A stretch of 64,000 nucleotides of DNA from Saposhnikovia divaricata (Eukaryota; Streptophyta; Magnoliopsida; Apiales; Apiaceae): NCBI GenBank assembly GCA_036435485.1, contig CM071598.1, forward strand, positions 195,403,148-195,467,147, in the 5' to 3' direction. The notes under the pieces were generated by a model. It made no database searches. It was not told the origin of the DNA and was given only the letters and a program-made list of their open reading frames with translations. Every line of letters begins with the position of its first letter. Within the stretch, counting starts at the first letter, position 1. Both the position numbers and the translations under genes were made by a program. This document shows positions 9,791-21,735 of the stretch, one piece after another.

Positions 9791-11893
9791 TAACAAAATT
9801 TCGGCATTACGACGGCTATAAATCGAACATTTCTAAATTTATAACACCACAACCAAGCCACACCGGGGATACCATACACCACAGGCTGCTCCACATAGGT
9901 TAGGTCTAGTTGCATGTCTACGTGCTCATATTCCACAATATGCTTGGCATCTGGATTATATTTCCTCAACATCGAAACATGGAACACATTGTGTACTTTT
10001 TGCAGATTTGGGGGTAATGCTAGTTCGTAATCTAGTTCCCCGATATGTCTTAAGATCTCAAAGGGTCCAATGTATCTAGGACTCAGTTTTCCCTTCTTCC
10101 CAAACCTCATTAAACCCTTCCAAGGAGATACGTTTAAAAATACAAGGTCTCCAACTTCATATTCCTTGCCTTTCCGAGCTAAGTCGGCATATCTCTTTTG
10201 TCGATCTTATGCTGTTACCAGCCATCCTCTGATTAAATCCACTACATCCTTAGTCCGTTGGACCACTTCGGGCCCGAGCATCTTTCGCTCTCCAACTTCA
10301 TCCCAATACAAGGGAGATCGGCATTTTCATCCATAAACGGCCTCGTAAGGCGGCATTCCTATGCTTGAATGAAAACTATTATTGTAGGAGAACTCAATCA
10401 ATGGCAAGTGATCATCCCAATTTCTTTTAAAGTCTAAAGCACAGACTCTTAACATATCCTCTAGCATTTGGATGGTCCTTTCACTTTGCCCATCTTTCTA
10501 AGGGTGATAGGCTGTACTCATGTTTAGCCTGGTTCCTACACATTCTTGAAAGCTTCTCAAAAACATGGAGTTAAATCTGGGATCTCAATCGGATACTATG
10601 GCGACTGGGACTCCATGTCGCGCTACTATCTCTTTTAAGTAGATATCTACTAGTCTGTCGACCGTATACCTTTCATTGATTGGAAGAAAGTGAGCTGACT
10701 TCATTAGTCGGTCTATGATCACCCATATGGCGTCATGATTAGCTTTGGTCCTTGGTAAACCTACTACGAAATCCATGCCTATGTGTTCCCATTTCCATTC
10801 GAGAATCTCTAAGGGGTGTAAAAGTCCACTGGGTCCCTGGTGCTCTGCTTTCACTCGTTGGCAGGTCAAGCATCTGCTTACCCACTCTGCTACATCCTTT
10901 TTCATGTTAGGTGACCAGTAGTACTCTTTCAAATCTCTATACATCTTGGTACTACTGGGTTGCACTGAGTACCTTGAGTTGTGTCCCTCATATAAAATCT
11001 CGTCCTTGAACTCCTGCACATTTGGGATCCATATCCTTGATGCGTATCTCATGATCCCTTCTTTAACTCTTGCACACTTAATTTCTTCTCCGGTCATTAT
11101 CTCTTTCGTTGAGTTCTCTTCTTCCTTCATTATCTGTTCTTGACATAGTCTAATCTTTTCCAACAATGGGGGTTGGATTCGAATTTCTATTAACCTTTCT
11201 TGACCATCTCCTGGTATCTTGACCTCGATTTCCAATTTTTCGAAGTCTCTCACCAATTCTTCTTCTGAGATAATCATTTTGAGTTTCTCTTTCCTACTGA
11301 GGGCGTTAGCCACCACATTGGCTTTACTCGGGTGATAAGGAATCTCACAATCATAATCCTTGATTAATTCTAGCCATCTTCTCTGGTGCATATTAAGCTC
11401 TTTCTGAGTGAAAATGTACTTAAGCCTCTTATGGTCCGTGTAAATCTCGCACTTCTCTCCATACAATTAGTGCCTCCAAATCTTTAAAGCGAAAACTATT
11501 GCTGCTAATTCTAGATCATGAGTGGGATATCGAATCTCATTCCTTCAGCTGCCTTGACGCATACGCGATTACCTTACCGTGCTGCATAAGCACGCATCCT
11601 AATCATTTATGCGAAGCATCACTGTAAATCACAAAATCTCCTTTTCCATCAGGCAACACCAACACTGGGGTCGTCACCAACCTCTTCTTCAGCTCTTGGA
11701 AACTCTTCTCGCATTTATCGGTCCATTCAAATTTCTCGGTTTTACGGGTAAGTCGAGTTAATGAGGCTGCGATCTTCGCAAAATCTTGAACAAATCTTCT
11801 ATAATATCATGCCAGTCCGATGAAACTCCTTACTTCTGTTGGAGTGGTTGGTCGTTCCCAACTCGAAACTACCTCTATCTTAGAGGGGTCGAC
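9790..11893 (-). pseudogene. Ty3/gypsy (Tekay/Del-like) RT-RNase H-integrase remnant
   Basis: In minus-strand order: the end of reverse transcriptase (VVSSWERPTTPTEVRSFIGL), RNase H (FVIYSDASHK, then IYTDHKRLKYIFTQKELN and RRWLELIKDYD), the zinc-binding region (CLTCQRVKAEHQGPSGLL), integrase core (WEHIGMDFVVGLP, IIDRLMKSAHFLP, GVPVAIVSD), and a C-terminal segment (GLMRFGKKGKLSPRYIGPFEIL..HNVFHVSMLRKY). At least six in-frame stops and small shifts break it. The longest open part is 10585-11466. After EQPVVYG the homology changes directly into LTR sequence, so the end of pol and the LTR start are deleted. At 11893 it is cut by the Copia-1 LTR. Confidence 0.85.
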
Positions 11894-13157
11894 TGTTAGT
11901 CACAGAGGCATGCCTGAATACATCTAATAACAAGCCTAAGTATGTGTAATGCTATGCATTACCTACATGACCTCTTAACTGAGGGAACCTCTAGTTGTAG
12001 AGTTTCTATTTGTTCTGTACTTGTAATAGGCATCAAATTCTAGTTGTGTTACTATATTTATAAAGTCAAGAATAATGCTTGAAAGAAGTTCCAAGGTTCA
12101 TGCCTCAAGCAAGGAGATAAAGACTGCAAAATAATCACAGTTGGGATTTGAAGAAATGAAGAATTTGCCTAAGTACCAATTCGAGAAGTACATTTGTCTA
12201 TTTGAGAAGTCTAGCATTCGAGAAGTCAGAGATTCGATATCTCAAAAGACACTATTCGATATCTCTGAATACACTGTTCGATATCTCATTCGATATCTCA
12301 GAGATTCGATATGTCTATTCCTCTATTCGAGAACTCATGGAGTCAACAAGTCAAAGCATCATTCAAGTTCTCTAAGGGTCAACAAGTCAATATTCTATTC
12401 GATATCTCAAGGACTAAAGAAGCTATTCGACATCTCAGGGATTCGCTATGTCAAAATGCTCTATTCGATATCTCAAGGAGTCCCAGAGAAAAGAGCTATT
12501 CGAGAAGTGATTTTATATGTCAATATAACACTATTCGAGAACTCAGAGTTATCGATTAAGTCAATTCGAGTTCTCGAATCAATCACTTAGCCACTTCTCG
12601 AATACATTCTTGGAGACAAAATACTGAAGAATTGTACAAGTCAGAAACCTGCAACAAGCCAAGTCGCTTTATTTGACTATGTAATATAAAGCACATTGGA
12701 AAGCCTACAAAGAAGCTTGGAGAGATAAGACAAAGGGACAAGGAGCTAAAAAAGTGGATCTGAACAGGCTTTGCAAAGTCAAATTTGTAGCCGTTTGGAC
12801 TCTTACTCAAATAAGATAGACATACTGGAAAGTAGTTTGTTTTACCTACCTTATTTGTAGTAAGTAGGTATCCATGTCTATAAGGATACAGCCTCACTTC
12901 ATTAGTAGATAAGTTTTTCAAGATACATCACAAGAAATATCTCTCTAAGAAAAACGAAGCTGAGAATACTATGCAAAATCTTTATCTAATAAAATATTAG
13001 ATTAAAGTGATATTGTGTTGTGTTTGTCTTTGTTATTTGCACTTACATATCTCACATACTCAACACATATCTTGTTGCAAAGATTCAAGAACAAAGAAAA
13101 GTTCAAGAATCCATTCACCCCCCCTCTGTATTCGTTTACTGTATTCAATACTCAACA
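11894..13157 (+). repeat. Copia-1 5' LTR
   Basis: 1264 bp from TGTTAGTCACAGAGGC to ...AATACTCAACA, directly followed by the primer-binding site. The left neighbour is Gypsy pol, which fixes the start. Unusually long for Copia. No second copy is visible downstream of 38,769, so the element has lost its 3' LTR. Confidence 0.75.
12178..12606 (+). repeat. Array of TATTCGAGAACTC / TATTCGATATCTC motifs in the Copia-1 LTR
   Basis: Around nineteen degenerate copies of a 12-14-bp motif, with cores TTCGAGAA or TTCGATATC, at irregular spacing of roughly 15-40 bp. TTCGAGAA fits the inverted TTCnnGAA arrangement of heat-shock-factor sites, which is only a suggestion. Part of the array (about 12,390-12,612) is present in inverted form at 26,256-26,480. 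Confidence 0.75.
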
Positions 13158-13159
13158 AG

Positions 13160-13171
13160 TGGTATCAGAGC
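13160..13171 (+). other. Copia-1 primer-binding site
   Basis: TGGTATCAGAGC two bases after the LTR end; initiator-Met tRNA type. Confidence 0.9.
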
Positions 13172-13200
13172 AGGCTGTTCAATCTAAACAGAAAACGATC

Positions 13201-15569
13201 ATGAGTTCAAATACACCAAAGACTACAGGTACGGTGAAGGTCCCGAAGTTCGAAAAAGAGAATTACAACCTCTGGAAAATAAAAATGTTGTTGTTCATCA
13301 AAGCTGCCAATCCTCTCTACCCTGACATCCTCAAGAATGGTCCATTTGTACCACAACAAGAAATTGCTGAATCTACAGTGGGCACAATAGTCATTCCTAG
13401 ATCATATGTTGCAAAAGAGCCATCCAAATGGACAGACTCAGAGAAGGAAAAGGTTGCCCTAGACAGTCATCTCATGTTACTGATCATAGACTCCATGGAT
13501 ATGTCGATGTTTGCCAACATAACATCATGCACATCAGCCAAGGACATGTGGAACCACATCGAGGTGTTATGTGAAGGGACAGAGGAGGTAAGAGAGAATA
13601 GGAAACAGATACTGGTCACACAGTATGAAGCTTTCATGGCACAGTCCAAAGAAAGTATTACTGATATGTTTGAGAGATTTCACAAGCTGGTGACTGAGCT
13701 TCAAATGAATGGGAAGGTTTACAACACTAAGGAATTAAACATGAAGTTTCTACTATCTGCACAAAACCATCTAGAGCAAAGGGTCATATCTCTAAGAGAA
13801 AGAGATTTGAACAAAGTCACATATGATGTGCTCTATGGGGTTTTAAAAACTCATGAGCTTGAGTTGCTTCAGAAGAGGGCTATCCAAGCCAACCAAGACA
13901 GAATGATAAACACATCCCGTGCCTTGATTGTCAACAAATCCGTTCAAGACCTAGAAGCATCTACAAGTCAACTGAGAATAGAAGAGATAGTAGATGATGA
14001 AGAGACTGAAGAAGAAGTGACTGAACCTGTTGATGAAAAGGAAGAAGATGAGTTCTATACTCTTGAAGAGTTGGATGCCATGGAAAACACTTCATATGCT
14101 TTTATGGCTAGAAAATTCCTAAACATCATATTTAAGAGGAATCAGCCCTTCAAGTCTAGATCTCAAAATCATTCATTCAAAAGAGCAAGGCACCTATGAA
14201 AGCAAACAAAAATAAATTCAAAACCAGCTATGTGGATAGGTCATCTGTGAGATTCTATAGATGCAATGACCTAGGGCATTTTGCCATTGAATGCAAGAAG
14301 CCTAAAAAGAAGGATAAGGAGTTTCTTGAGCTTGAAGCTAAGTATGAGGCTCTGCTAAAGAAGCATACACCAGGTAAGGCCTACATAGCTGAAGGGAAGT
14401 GTTGGGATGATTCTGATAGTGATGGAGAAGAACAAGAATTCTGCAACTATGCCTTGATGGCCAACTCCAAGGAAGAACCATCTGAATCAGACTCTCAAGT
14501 ACCATCCCTCACTACTATAGACATGTCTGTTTCTGAATACAAATCTATGGTTGAACAACTATCTGTTGAGATGTTTAATATTCATACTAGTACGACTGCT
14601 GCTAATGAAGAAATTGTTAAACTGTCTACTAAGAATGAACTGTTGAACAAAAGAAATGAGGAACTAGAACTAACTGCTATGCAAATAGAAAACCTTAAAC
14701 AAGAAATCGAATATCTAAAGAATAAGGTTCTATGTGCTAGTCAAGTTGAGAAAGCTCTTAGGGATGAACTAGCTGAAAATGAATTTAAATTGAAAACATT
14801 TAAGAATTCCTCTAGTCTATTGCAGTCCTACCATGAGAAAAATCTAGCTAGACCTAAGGCTGCTATTGGACTTGATTATGACACTCTCAAACAGAGGAAA
14901 GGCTATGCAGTCATTGAAGATGACATTATTGTTCAAGAGGAAGTGCCTCAGGTTTTGAAAAAGGCTGAGACCCCAATATTTAAAACACCAACACTTGAGA
15001 TTGATGAGGATGCCTTACTTATTAAGCAAATGTTGGATGATGAAGATAAGGCACAATCAAATGAACAACAAGCATCCTCTAAGAGTGAGAATGTCAAAAC
15101 CAAAGCCAAGGAGTCAGTAGGAGGTAGACCTAGACTTGAGAAATTTGTGAAGTTTGTTTCAGCTGGGAATAATGAGTTTGAGAAGAAAGTGGCTAAAAAG
15201 AAACAAAACAGGAATGACAAATTAGGAATTAACAAGGACAACAATTATGTTTATGTGCCAAATGCCCCTAAGAAAGTTTGTCAAAATTGTTTTAGCACTA
15301 ATCATTTAACTCATGCATGCAAGAAACCATCTGGTAGTGTTGCTAAACCATTCTATGATTGCTCTGTGCCTTTAAGACATAGAGACTCTCCTTTCTGTGA
15401 TAAATTTGATTGTATGCCATGTAACACGAATGTAATGACTAGTTGCTTTAATTTGAGAAGACAATTCATGGAAGGTTGCATCAGTCACAATGTTCACACA
15501 CACTACACAAGAACAAAGTCTTCAAGTCCTCCTAAAGTTAGGAAGGTGCCTCTGTCACCTAAGTCTTAG
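13201..15569 (+). pseudogene. Copia-1 gag, split by a frameshift
   Basis: The start MSSNTPKTTGTVKVPKFE at 13201 lies 30 bp after the primer-binding site. The first frame ends at 14199 and the continuation starts at 14196 (ATGA overlap) in another frame, so a small indel divides one gag. The first part is the UBN2-type capsid region (YNLWKIKMLLF, ITDMFERFHKLVTELQMNG). The second part has the zinc knuckle RFYRCNDLGHFAIEC, whose first Cys is replaced by Phe, then a long coiled-coil stretch (about residues 80-210 of the second frame) and a second, incomplete knuckle (VCQNCFSTNHLTHACKK). Both changes argue for decay. Confidence 0.85.
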
Positions 15570-15679
15570 AATCCTGATTCTAAGACTTCTAACAGTGACA
15601 AGAAGACTAACATCAAGAAAATTGATAAGCATGCTGTTTATGATAAAACTGTTGCTAAGCTACATGGACCCGAACTTGT

Positions 15680-17220
15680 TTGGGTACCAAAGGAGAAGTA
15701 ATACCTTTGTGTTTGCAGGGCAAAGAAAGTGAAAGAAAGGTCATGTGGACTTTGGACAGTGGATGCTCAAACCATATGACTGGTGATATGGCCCTGCTAT
15801 CACAGTATGAGGAGAAGGCTGGCCCAATGGTTGCTTTTGGAGATGACAGCATTGGCAACACACTGGGATATGGCAAGTTGGAAATTGGAAATGCCATCAT
15901 TGAAAATGTAGCACTGGTCAAGGGACTCAAGCACAATCTACTGAGTGTTGGTCAATTTACTGACAGAGGCTTCAAAGTGAATTTTGACAAAGATGAATGT
16001 TTGATCACCCACAAGAAGACTGGTGACTTTGCTCTATCTGGAGTAAGGAAAGGAAGCCTGTTTGTAGCCAATATGAACTCTGCAAATAAGGACAAAATTT
16101 GTTGCTTTTACTCAAAAGAATCAAATGAAGATAGTTGGTTGTGGCATAAGAGCTATCACACTTGAACTTCAAAGGCATTAATTCTCTAGTCAAAAGGGAG
16201 TTAGTGAGAGGCATGCCCACACTTGAATTCTGTCAAGAAGGAGTGTGTGAGGCTTGTCAAAAGGGAAAAATGAAAAGATCAAGCCACAAGTCAAAGACAG
16301 TGACATCAATAACCAAGTCCCTACAACTAATTCATATGGACTTGTTTGGGTCTGTCAATATTATGTCACTAGGAAGGAAAAAGTATGCTCTGGTGATGGT
16401 TGATGATTTCACAAGGTATACATGGGTAGAATTTCTGGCATCAAAGGATGAGGCTCCACAAGTAATCATTGAGCATATAAAGAAAATTGACAAGGAAGCA
16501 AAGGCCAACAATGCAAGTGTGATTGCATTAAGAAGTGATAATGGAACAGAGCTCAAAAATGCCATGCTTGAAGCATTCTGCAAAGAGAATGGTATTTCTC
16601 AACAATTCTCATCTCCAAGGACTCCAAAACAAAATGGAGTTGTTGAAAGAAAGAATAGAACTCTGATTGAGGCTGCTAGAACAATGTTACTTGATGCAAA
16701 GATGCCTACATGTTTTTGGGCTGAGGCTGTGAGCACTGCATGCTATATCCAAAACAGAACCCTCATCAACAAAAACACTGGAAAGACACCTTACAACTTG
16801 ATGACTGGAAAGAAGCCCACTCTAAAGTATGTTCATACTTTTGGAAGCAAATGCTTTGTGTTAAAAGACAACTCAGAATATGTTGGAAAGTTTGATGCAA
16901 AAGCATTTGAAGGAATTTTTCTTGGCTACTCTATGGAAAGAATTGCATACAAAGTTTATGTCATCACTCAAAAGAAAGTTATGGAAAGCACAGATGTGAC
17001 ATTTGATGACAGCAAACTACCTGGATTAGAAGAAGCCAATGATGAAGATAAAGATCCTTTGAAGTTTGACAATCTAGATGATTCTGATGAGGAGATTGAA
17101 ACTGAATTTGAGCCCACAATCCAACAAACTCAAGTGAATGAAGAACCTGTGTCAACCAACAATGAAGAAACAAGCATCCAAGACACACCTGTGATTAGTG
17201 GAAACTTCACAGGGGGATGA
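15680..17220 (+). pseudogene. Copia-1 protease and integrase
   Basis: Protease active site is WTLDSGCSNHMTG near 15750. The gag-pre-integrase knuckle and integrase core follow: HMDLFGSVNIMSLGRKKYAL, LRSDNGTELKN and QNGVVERKNRTLIEAARTML supply the DDE residues. A one-base overlap of two frames at 16162-16165 lies in the pre-integrase segment (WLWHKSYHT then NFKGINSL), so a small deletion is present there. The frame ends with TGA at 17218-17220 in the acidic linker before reverse transcriptase. In the linker, protein similarity continues beyond the stop, so this is nonsense decay rather than a natural end. Confidence 0.85.
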
Positions 17221-18206
17221 AATGTAAATGATCAGGATGATGAAGCAACATCAAGGCTGAGAAATCAATCTGAACATACAAGGAAATGGGATAGATCACA
17301 TACTGCAGATCAGATAATTGGAGATCCAAATACAGGAGTGAGGACAAGGAGAGCAACTCTAAATGAATGTCTCTATGGTTGCTTTCTATCCCAAGTTGAG
17401 CCTATGAAACTTGAAGATGCATTGTTGGATCCTGATTGGATAATTGCTATGCAAGAGGAGCTAAACCAATTTTAAAGAAGCAAAGTATGGGAACTTGTAC
17501 CTGCACCAAAGGATAGAACCATTGTTGGAACAAAATGGGTTCTAAGGAATAAGATGGATGAAAATGGTGTAGTCATAAGAAACAAAGCAAGGTTGGTTGC
17601 AAAAGGATACTCTCAACAGGAAGGCATTGACTATGATGAGACTTTTGCCCCTGTTCCCAGACTAGAAGCCATCAGAATTTTCTTGGCATTTGCTGCACAT
17701 TCTAATTTAAAGGTCTATCAAATGGATGTCAAGAGTGCATTTCTGAATGGGGAGTTGGAAGAAGAAGTATATGTGCAACAGCCACCTGGCTTTGAGGATC
17801 CACAATTCCCTCACTTTGTCTACAGATTGCTTAAAGCATTGTATGGACTTAAGCAAGCTCCTAGGGCATGGTATGACACATTGTCACAATTTCTACTGGA
17901 GAATCAATTCACTAGAGGCACACTGGACAAGACACTGTTTTACAAGAAACATGGTGATGATATTATCTTAGTTCAAATCTATGTGGATGATATCATATTT
18001 GGCTCTACAAATGAGAAGCCGTGTGAGAAATTCTCTAAGCTCATGCAGAGCAGATATGAGATGAGTATCATGGGAGAATTAACATTCTTTCTTGGGCTGC
18101 AAGTGAGTCAAAGGAAGGATGGCATTTTTATAAGTCAAACCAAATACATCAAGGATCTATTGAAGAAATTTGACTTAGAAGAATGCTCACCTGCAAAGAC
18201 ACCCAT
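17221..18206 (+). pseudogene. Copia-1 reverse transcriptase, first part
   Basis: Continues the linker (SHTADQIIGDPNTGVRTRRA), then RT: VWELVPAPKDRTIVGTKWV, ARLVAKGYSQQEGIDYDETF, MDVKSAFLNGELEEEVYVQQ and the catalytic YVDDIIFGS at about 17980. An in-frame TAA occurs near 17473. The last codons KTP at 18198-18206 are interrupted by the solo LTR. The coding sequence resumes in phase at 35845 after the 5-bp target duplication. Confidence 0.9.
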
Positions 18207-19671
18207 TGTAAGAACCCAGATTTTGGGTGGAATTAAAACTTTTATGTATTTAATGATGTAAGAATGAATAGTGGATACGGCTACAATGTAATAATTGATA
18301 TTTGGAAAGAATGAATGGAATTCGACTTTATTATGTTTATGTCTGGAAGAATGCTAAAGGGTAACAACATAGGTAAGAATAATCTATCTTCTAAGGGAAT
18401 AAGATATGGCAACTTCAAGCAGGAGAATACTCTCATGTCATCCAGATCGATAACGATTAATCCAGTAGTTCCGTAAAAAGGTTAAGGAACGATCGAAAGA
18501 GGATACGGACAATTGTACAACCCTAAGAGAACAAGTAAAGAATACAGAATGAATAGTGTTTTGGTGGGAGTATAGAATAATATGAGACGACACTATATAG
18601 AAGTATTCGGAACGGATTTCCGAGTTCGTATTAGTGATCCAGGGGGAAAATAAGTGTATGTAAAAGCTGTCGGATTCTGAAAAACCGCACTTTTATTTTC
18701 TCCGAGAGTTCCCTGGACACTGATAGCCTTAAGTATTTAACGAATGGATTTAAGGAATATAAATTGGAAAGTTAGAATGAAAGATGGAGAATGATAGTAT
18801 TAATATTAACAAGGATTCCCGGTAAACCCTAATTAGAAATCCGTGAAATATTCCTACGAACGATCAATCGAAATGAGCAATAACCGGACACAGAAACAAG
18901 CCGGGAATCAAGATGCATGCATGTGCTAGTAGAAAATATCTAGCAACCAAGTAGTTACTTAAGCAACTAGCACACTTAGAATCAAAACCAAGTACTTAGT
19001 TCATTCCATCATCCATCCACTAAAAACCAACACTTGTCTCTTGAAATACCTCATCCATGACATAACCACCTTTATTAAAGTAGCTTTATGATAGATATTA
19101 TCTACACATATCATTAACAATTCATTTTATCACCAACAAAGCAAGAGAAGAGCAAGAACACTCCCCCCCCTTGCATATTCCATTCGGCCATAACCATAAT
19201 TCCAAATCCAAACTCAACCTTCCCACCATTGTTTGTTCTTGAAATTTTTAAGGTGAGACTTATATTTCATAAAACTTATCTCCTCAAAATCTTAGCACCA
19301 AACTCCTTTGTTTCCATTTTCAAAAAAATCAAACAAGAGGAGGATGAATAGTGTTCATCATGTACTAACTTGGTTTTCTTGATTTTTCATGGTTGATCTA
19401 GCAAGCTTAATCACTCCTAAGGACCATACAAGGCTTAATAAGGCTATATCACTATCTAAGGAAGGTATAAAGCTCTTAAAACCCTAACCCTTGTTTGAGA
19501 TTTAAGTATGTTTCTGATAGATATAACTTAGTTATGGTTATGTTAAGATTATAAGTATGATTATGTATGGATCTTGGATAAATGATGAAAATAGTTAGAT
19601 GAACGGAAAGGCATTGCTTGGCCTCAGTTCATGTATATAAATCATGTATATGTTGTTTGGAATGGATACCA

Positions 19672-20180
19672 TGTTAAATATAATTGATGTGTTTTGATCA
19701 GTGTTTAAGTGTTACAGGGAGTTATCAGAGTTTAGCTGGAAGCAGTCAGAGTTTGTGTAAACTCTGACAGTTGGAAGCTCGACAGAGTTTGTTAAACTCT
19801 GTCTGGAGGAAGTGCGTCTACTGTTCAACAGTGATTAAAGATTAATTATGGAAGCGATATCTTTGAAGATTGGATAGCTATCAAAGAGATCGAGTTGACA
19901 TAGGAGACGTGTGACAATCTGTAATTGATATCATTGTATAGCTGATTATTAGGAATATCAATTAGAGATTGTATCGTAGCTGTATGTTATATAAATACAG
20001 ATAGGTTAACCCTAGAAGGGTATCGATAACGAATTATCATTATTGTAACCTAGCAGCTCTTTGTGATATTTTACATCACGAAGAGGGTTTGAAATACCAG
20101 AAGTTTTTTAAGTGCATAAATGCTTTTACTTGTTAATCTCTCATACAAAGTTGATTATTATTTGTGTATTCGGCCTAACA
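19672..20180 (+). repeat. Copia-2 5' LTR
   Basis: TGTTAAATATAATTGATG ... TTCGGCCTAACA. Contains a TATA-like ATATAAATAC at 19989-19998 and five AAACTCTG/CAGAGTTT motifs, including the palindromic pair CAGAGTTTGTGTAAACTCTG. Confidence 0.9.
19989..19998 (+). promoter_or_regulatory. TATA box in the Copia-2 LTR
   Basis: ATATAAATAC, about 180 bp before the LTR end, the usual place for the U3/R promoter. The same box is in the 3' LTR near 32,472. Confidence 0.5.
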
Positions 20181-20500
20181 AGTGGTATCAGAGCTTGATC
20201 CAGATTTTTCAGTTGACTCAGTATCAGTGTTTGAGTCTTCATCTTGATCATGCTCCCCCTCAACTGGTTCTCCTCTTTGTTGTGACTGAGAAGTTTCTCC
20301 AGAATTTACCAGTAGAGGTTCAAAGTTTGTTTCAACAGAGTCTGTCAGAATTGTTTCATCAGTGTTTCCTTCATCAGAGTTTAAAACTTCATTTTCAAAG
20401 TTCAGTTGATCATATTCGTCTTTGTCTTCAAGTCCAGTTATCTTCTTATCATCAAAAGAAACATGTATTGATTCCATGATCACTTTAGTTCTCAGATTGT
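20163..20500 (+). repeat. Direct repeat: LTR tail, primer site and inverted linker, copy 1
   Basis: From GTGTATTCGGCCTAACA through the primer site TGGTATCAGAGC (20183-20194) and then the reverse complement of the integrase-RT linker (102-codon minus frame at 20175-20483). Repeated almost base for base at 23982-24318. The linker frame on the minus strand runs into the reverse-complemented primer site (SSDTTC), showing that the joint at about 20198 is artificial rather than ancestral. Confidence 0.9.
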
Positions 20501-20519
20501 AAACTCTGAATGCCTTTGT

Positions 20520-21725
20520 TTACAGTGGATAGCCAACAAAAATTCCTTCATCTGCCTTTAACTCAAACTTGGTCAACTGTTCTGGATGAGTCTTCAAAAC
20601 GAAACATTTGCACTCGAAAATATGAAAGTATTTCAGGTTAGGCTTCTTTTTCTTCACCATCTCATATGGTGTCTTTCCATGCTTATTGATCAGTGTTGCA
20701 TTTTGAGTAAAACAAGCAGTTTGAACAGCTTCTGCCCAGAAATAAGTTGGCAATTTTGCTTCATCAAGCATAGTTCTGGCAGCTTCAATTAATGTTCTAT
20801 TTTTCCTCTCAACTACACCATTTTGTTGTGGTGTACCAGGTGCTGAAAATTCTTGTTTCACTCCATTGTCCTTGCAGAATTCTTCCATTGTTGCATTTCT
20901 GAACTCAGTTCCATTATCACTTCTGATGATTCTCACTTTGTTGCTTGATCCTTTGTCCAGAAGCATCACATGCTCCATCAGAGTTGATGCAGTTTCATCC
21001 TTCTTTGCTAGAAAATACACCCAGGTGAATCTAGTGTATTCATCAACAATGACTAAAGCATATTTCTTCCTTGCAATAGACATAACATTTACTGGACCAA
21101 ATAGATCAACATGAAGAAGATGATGAGGATCAGTGATAGAAGATTCTGTTTTGCTCTTGAAAGATGACTTCCTTTGTTTAGCCTTCTGACATGAGTCACA
21201 TAGGCCATCAACATTTAACAAGGTCTTTGGGAGTCCTCTTACAAGATCCTTTCTAATCAATTCATTTATGTTGTTCAAGTTCAAATGTGAGAGTTTCTTG
21301 TGCCACTTCAAACTCTCTTCACTAGACATTCTTGTAGACAGGCAAACAGCTTTTCCAACAGAGTCTATCAAAAGCTTGATTTCATAAATGTTGTTTTGCC
21401 TGTGACCAACTAGAACAACCTTTCCTGTAGATTTACTGATAACTTCACAATATTCAGGTTGGAAATCTACATGATATCCCTTGTCACAGATTTGACTCAC
21501 AGATAGCAGGTCATGCTTGAGTCCTGGGACATGAGCTACATTGTCGATGATGACATTTCCAAGATTGATATTGCCATATCCCAATGTTCTTCCTATATTG
21601 CCATCACCATAGGAAACTTTTGGGCCAGCCTTCTCCTCATACTCTGATAGCAGGGCTTTATTTCCAGTCATGTGTCCTGAACATCCACTGTCCACGACTA
21701 GGGTTGCCTCCCTGTTACCCTGCAA
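20520..21725 (-). CDS. Copia-2 protease-integrase (inverted block)
   Basis: 401 codons. Protease: VVDSGCSGHMTGNKALLSEY. Pre-integrase knuckle: SLKWHKKLSHLNLNN ... CDSCQKAKQRKSSFKSK. Integrase core: HVDLFGPVNVMSIARKKYAL (first Asp), IIRSDNGTEFRNATMEEF (second Asp), QNGVVERKNRTLIEAARTM (Glu), so the catalytic triad is intact. A TAA after EGIFVGYPL ends the frame; similarity goes on (TKAFRVYNLRTKVI) into the linker. Lies 10 bp after gag on the same strand. Orientation is opposite to the LTRs and RT. Confidence 0.9.
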   Translation of the reverse strand: MQGNREATLVVDSGCSGHMTGNKALLSEYEEKAGPKVSYGDGNIGRTLGYGNINLGNVIIDNVAHVPGLKHDLLSVSQICDKGYHVDFQPEYCEVISKSTGKVVLVGHRQNNIYEIKLLIDSVGKAVCLSTRMSSEESLKWHKKLSHLNLNNINELIRKDLVRGLPKTLLNVDGLCDSCQKAKQRKSSFKSKTESSITDPHHLLHVDLFGPVNVMSIARKKYALVIVDEYTRFTWVYFLAKKDETASTLMEHVMLLDKGSSNKVRIIRSDNGTEFRNATMEEFCKDNGVKQEFSAPGTPQQNGVVERKNRTLIEAARTMLDEAKLPTYFWAEAVQTACFTQNATLINKHGKTPYEMVKKKKPNLKYFHIFECKCFVLKTHPEQLTKFELKADEGIFVGYPL

Positions 21726-21735
21726 TCACAAACAA

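Noticed and set aside
12178..12606. CRISPR-like array because of regularly recurring short motifs
   Set aside because: Motifs are degenerate, spacing is irregular, and the genome is a plant's. It is LTR sequence.
20175..20483. Separate 102-aa genes at 20175-20483 and 23995-24303
   Set aside because: Both are the same integrase-RT linker duplicated with the primer site. Their C-terminal SSDTTC is only the reversed primer-binding site.
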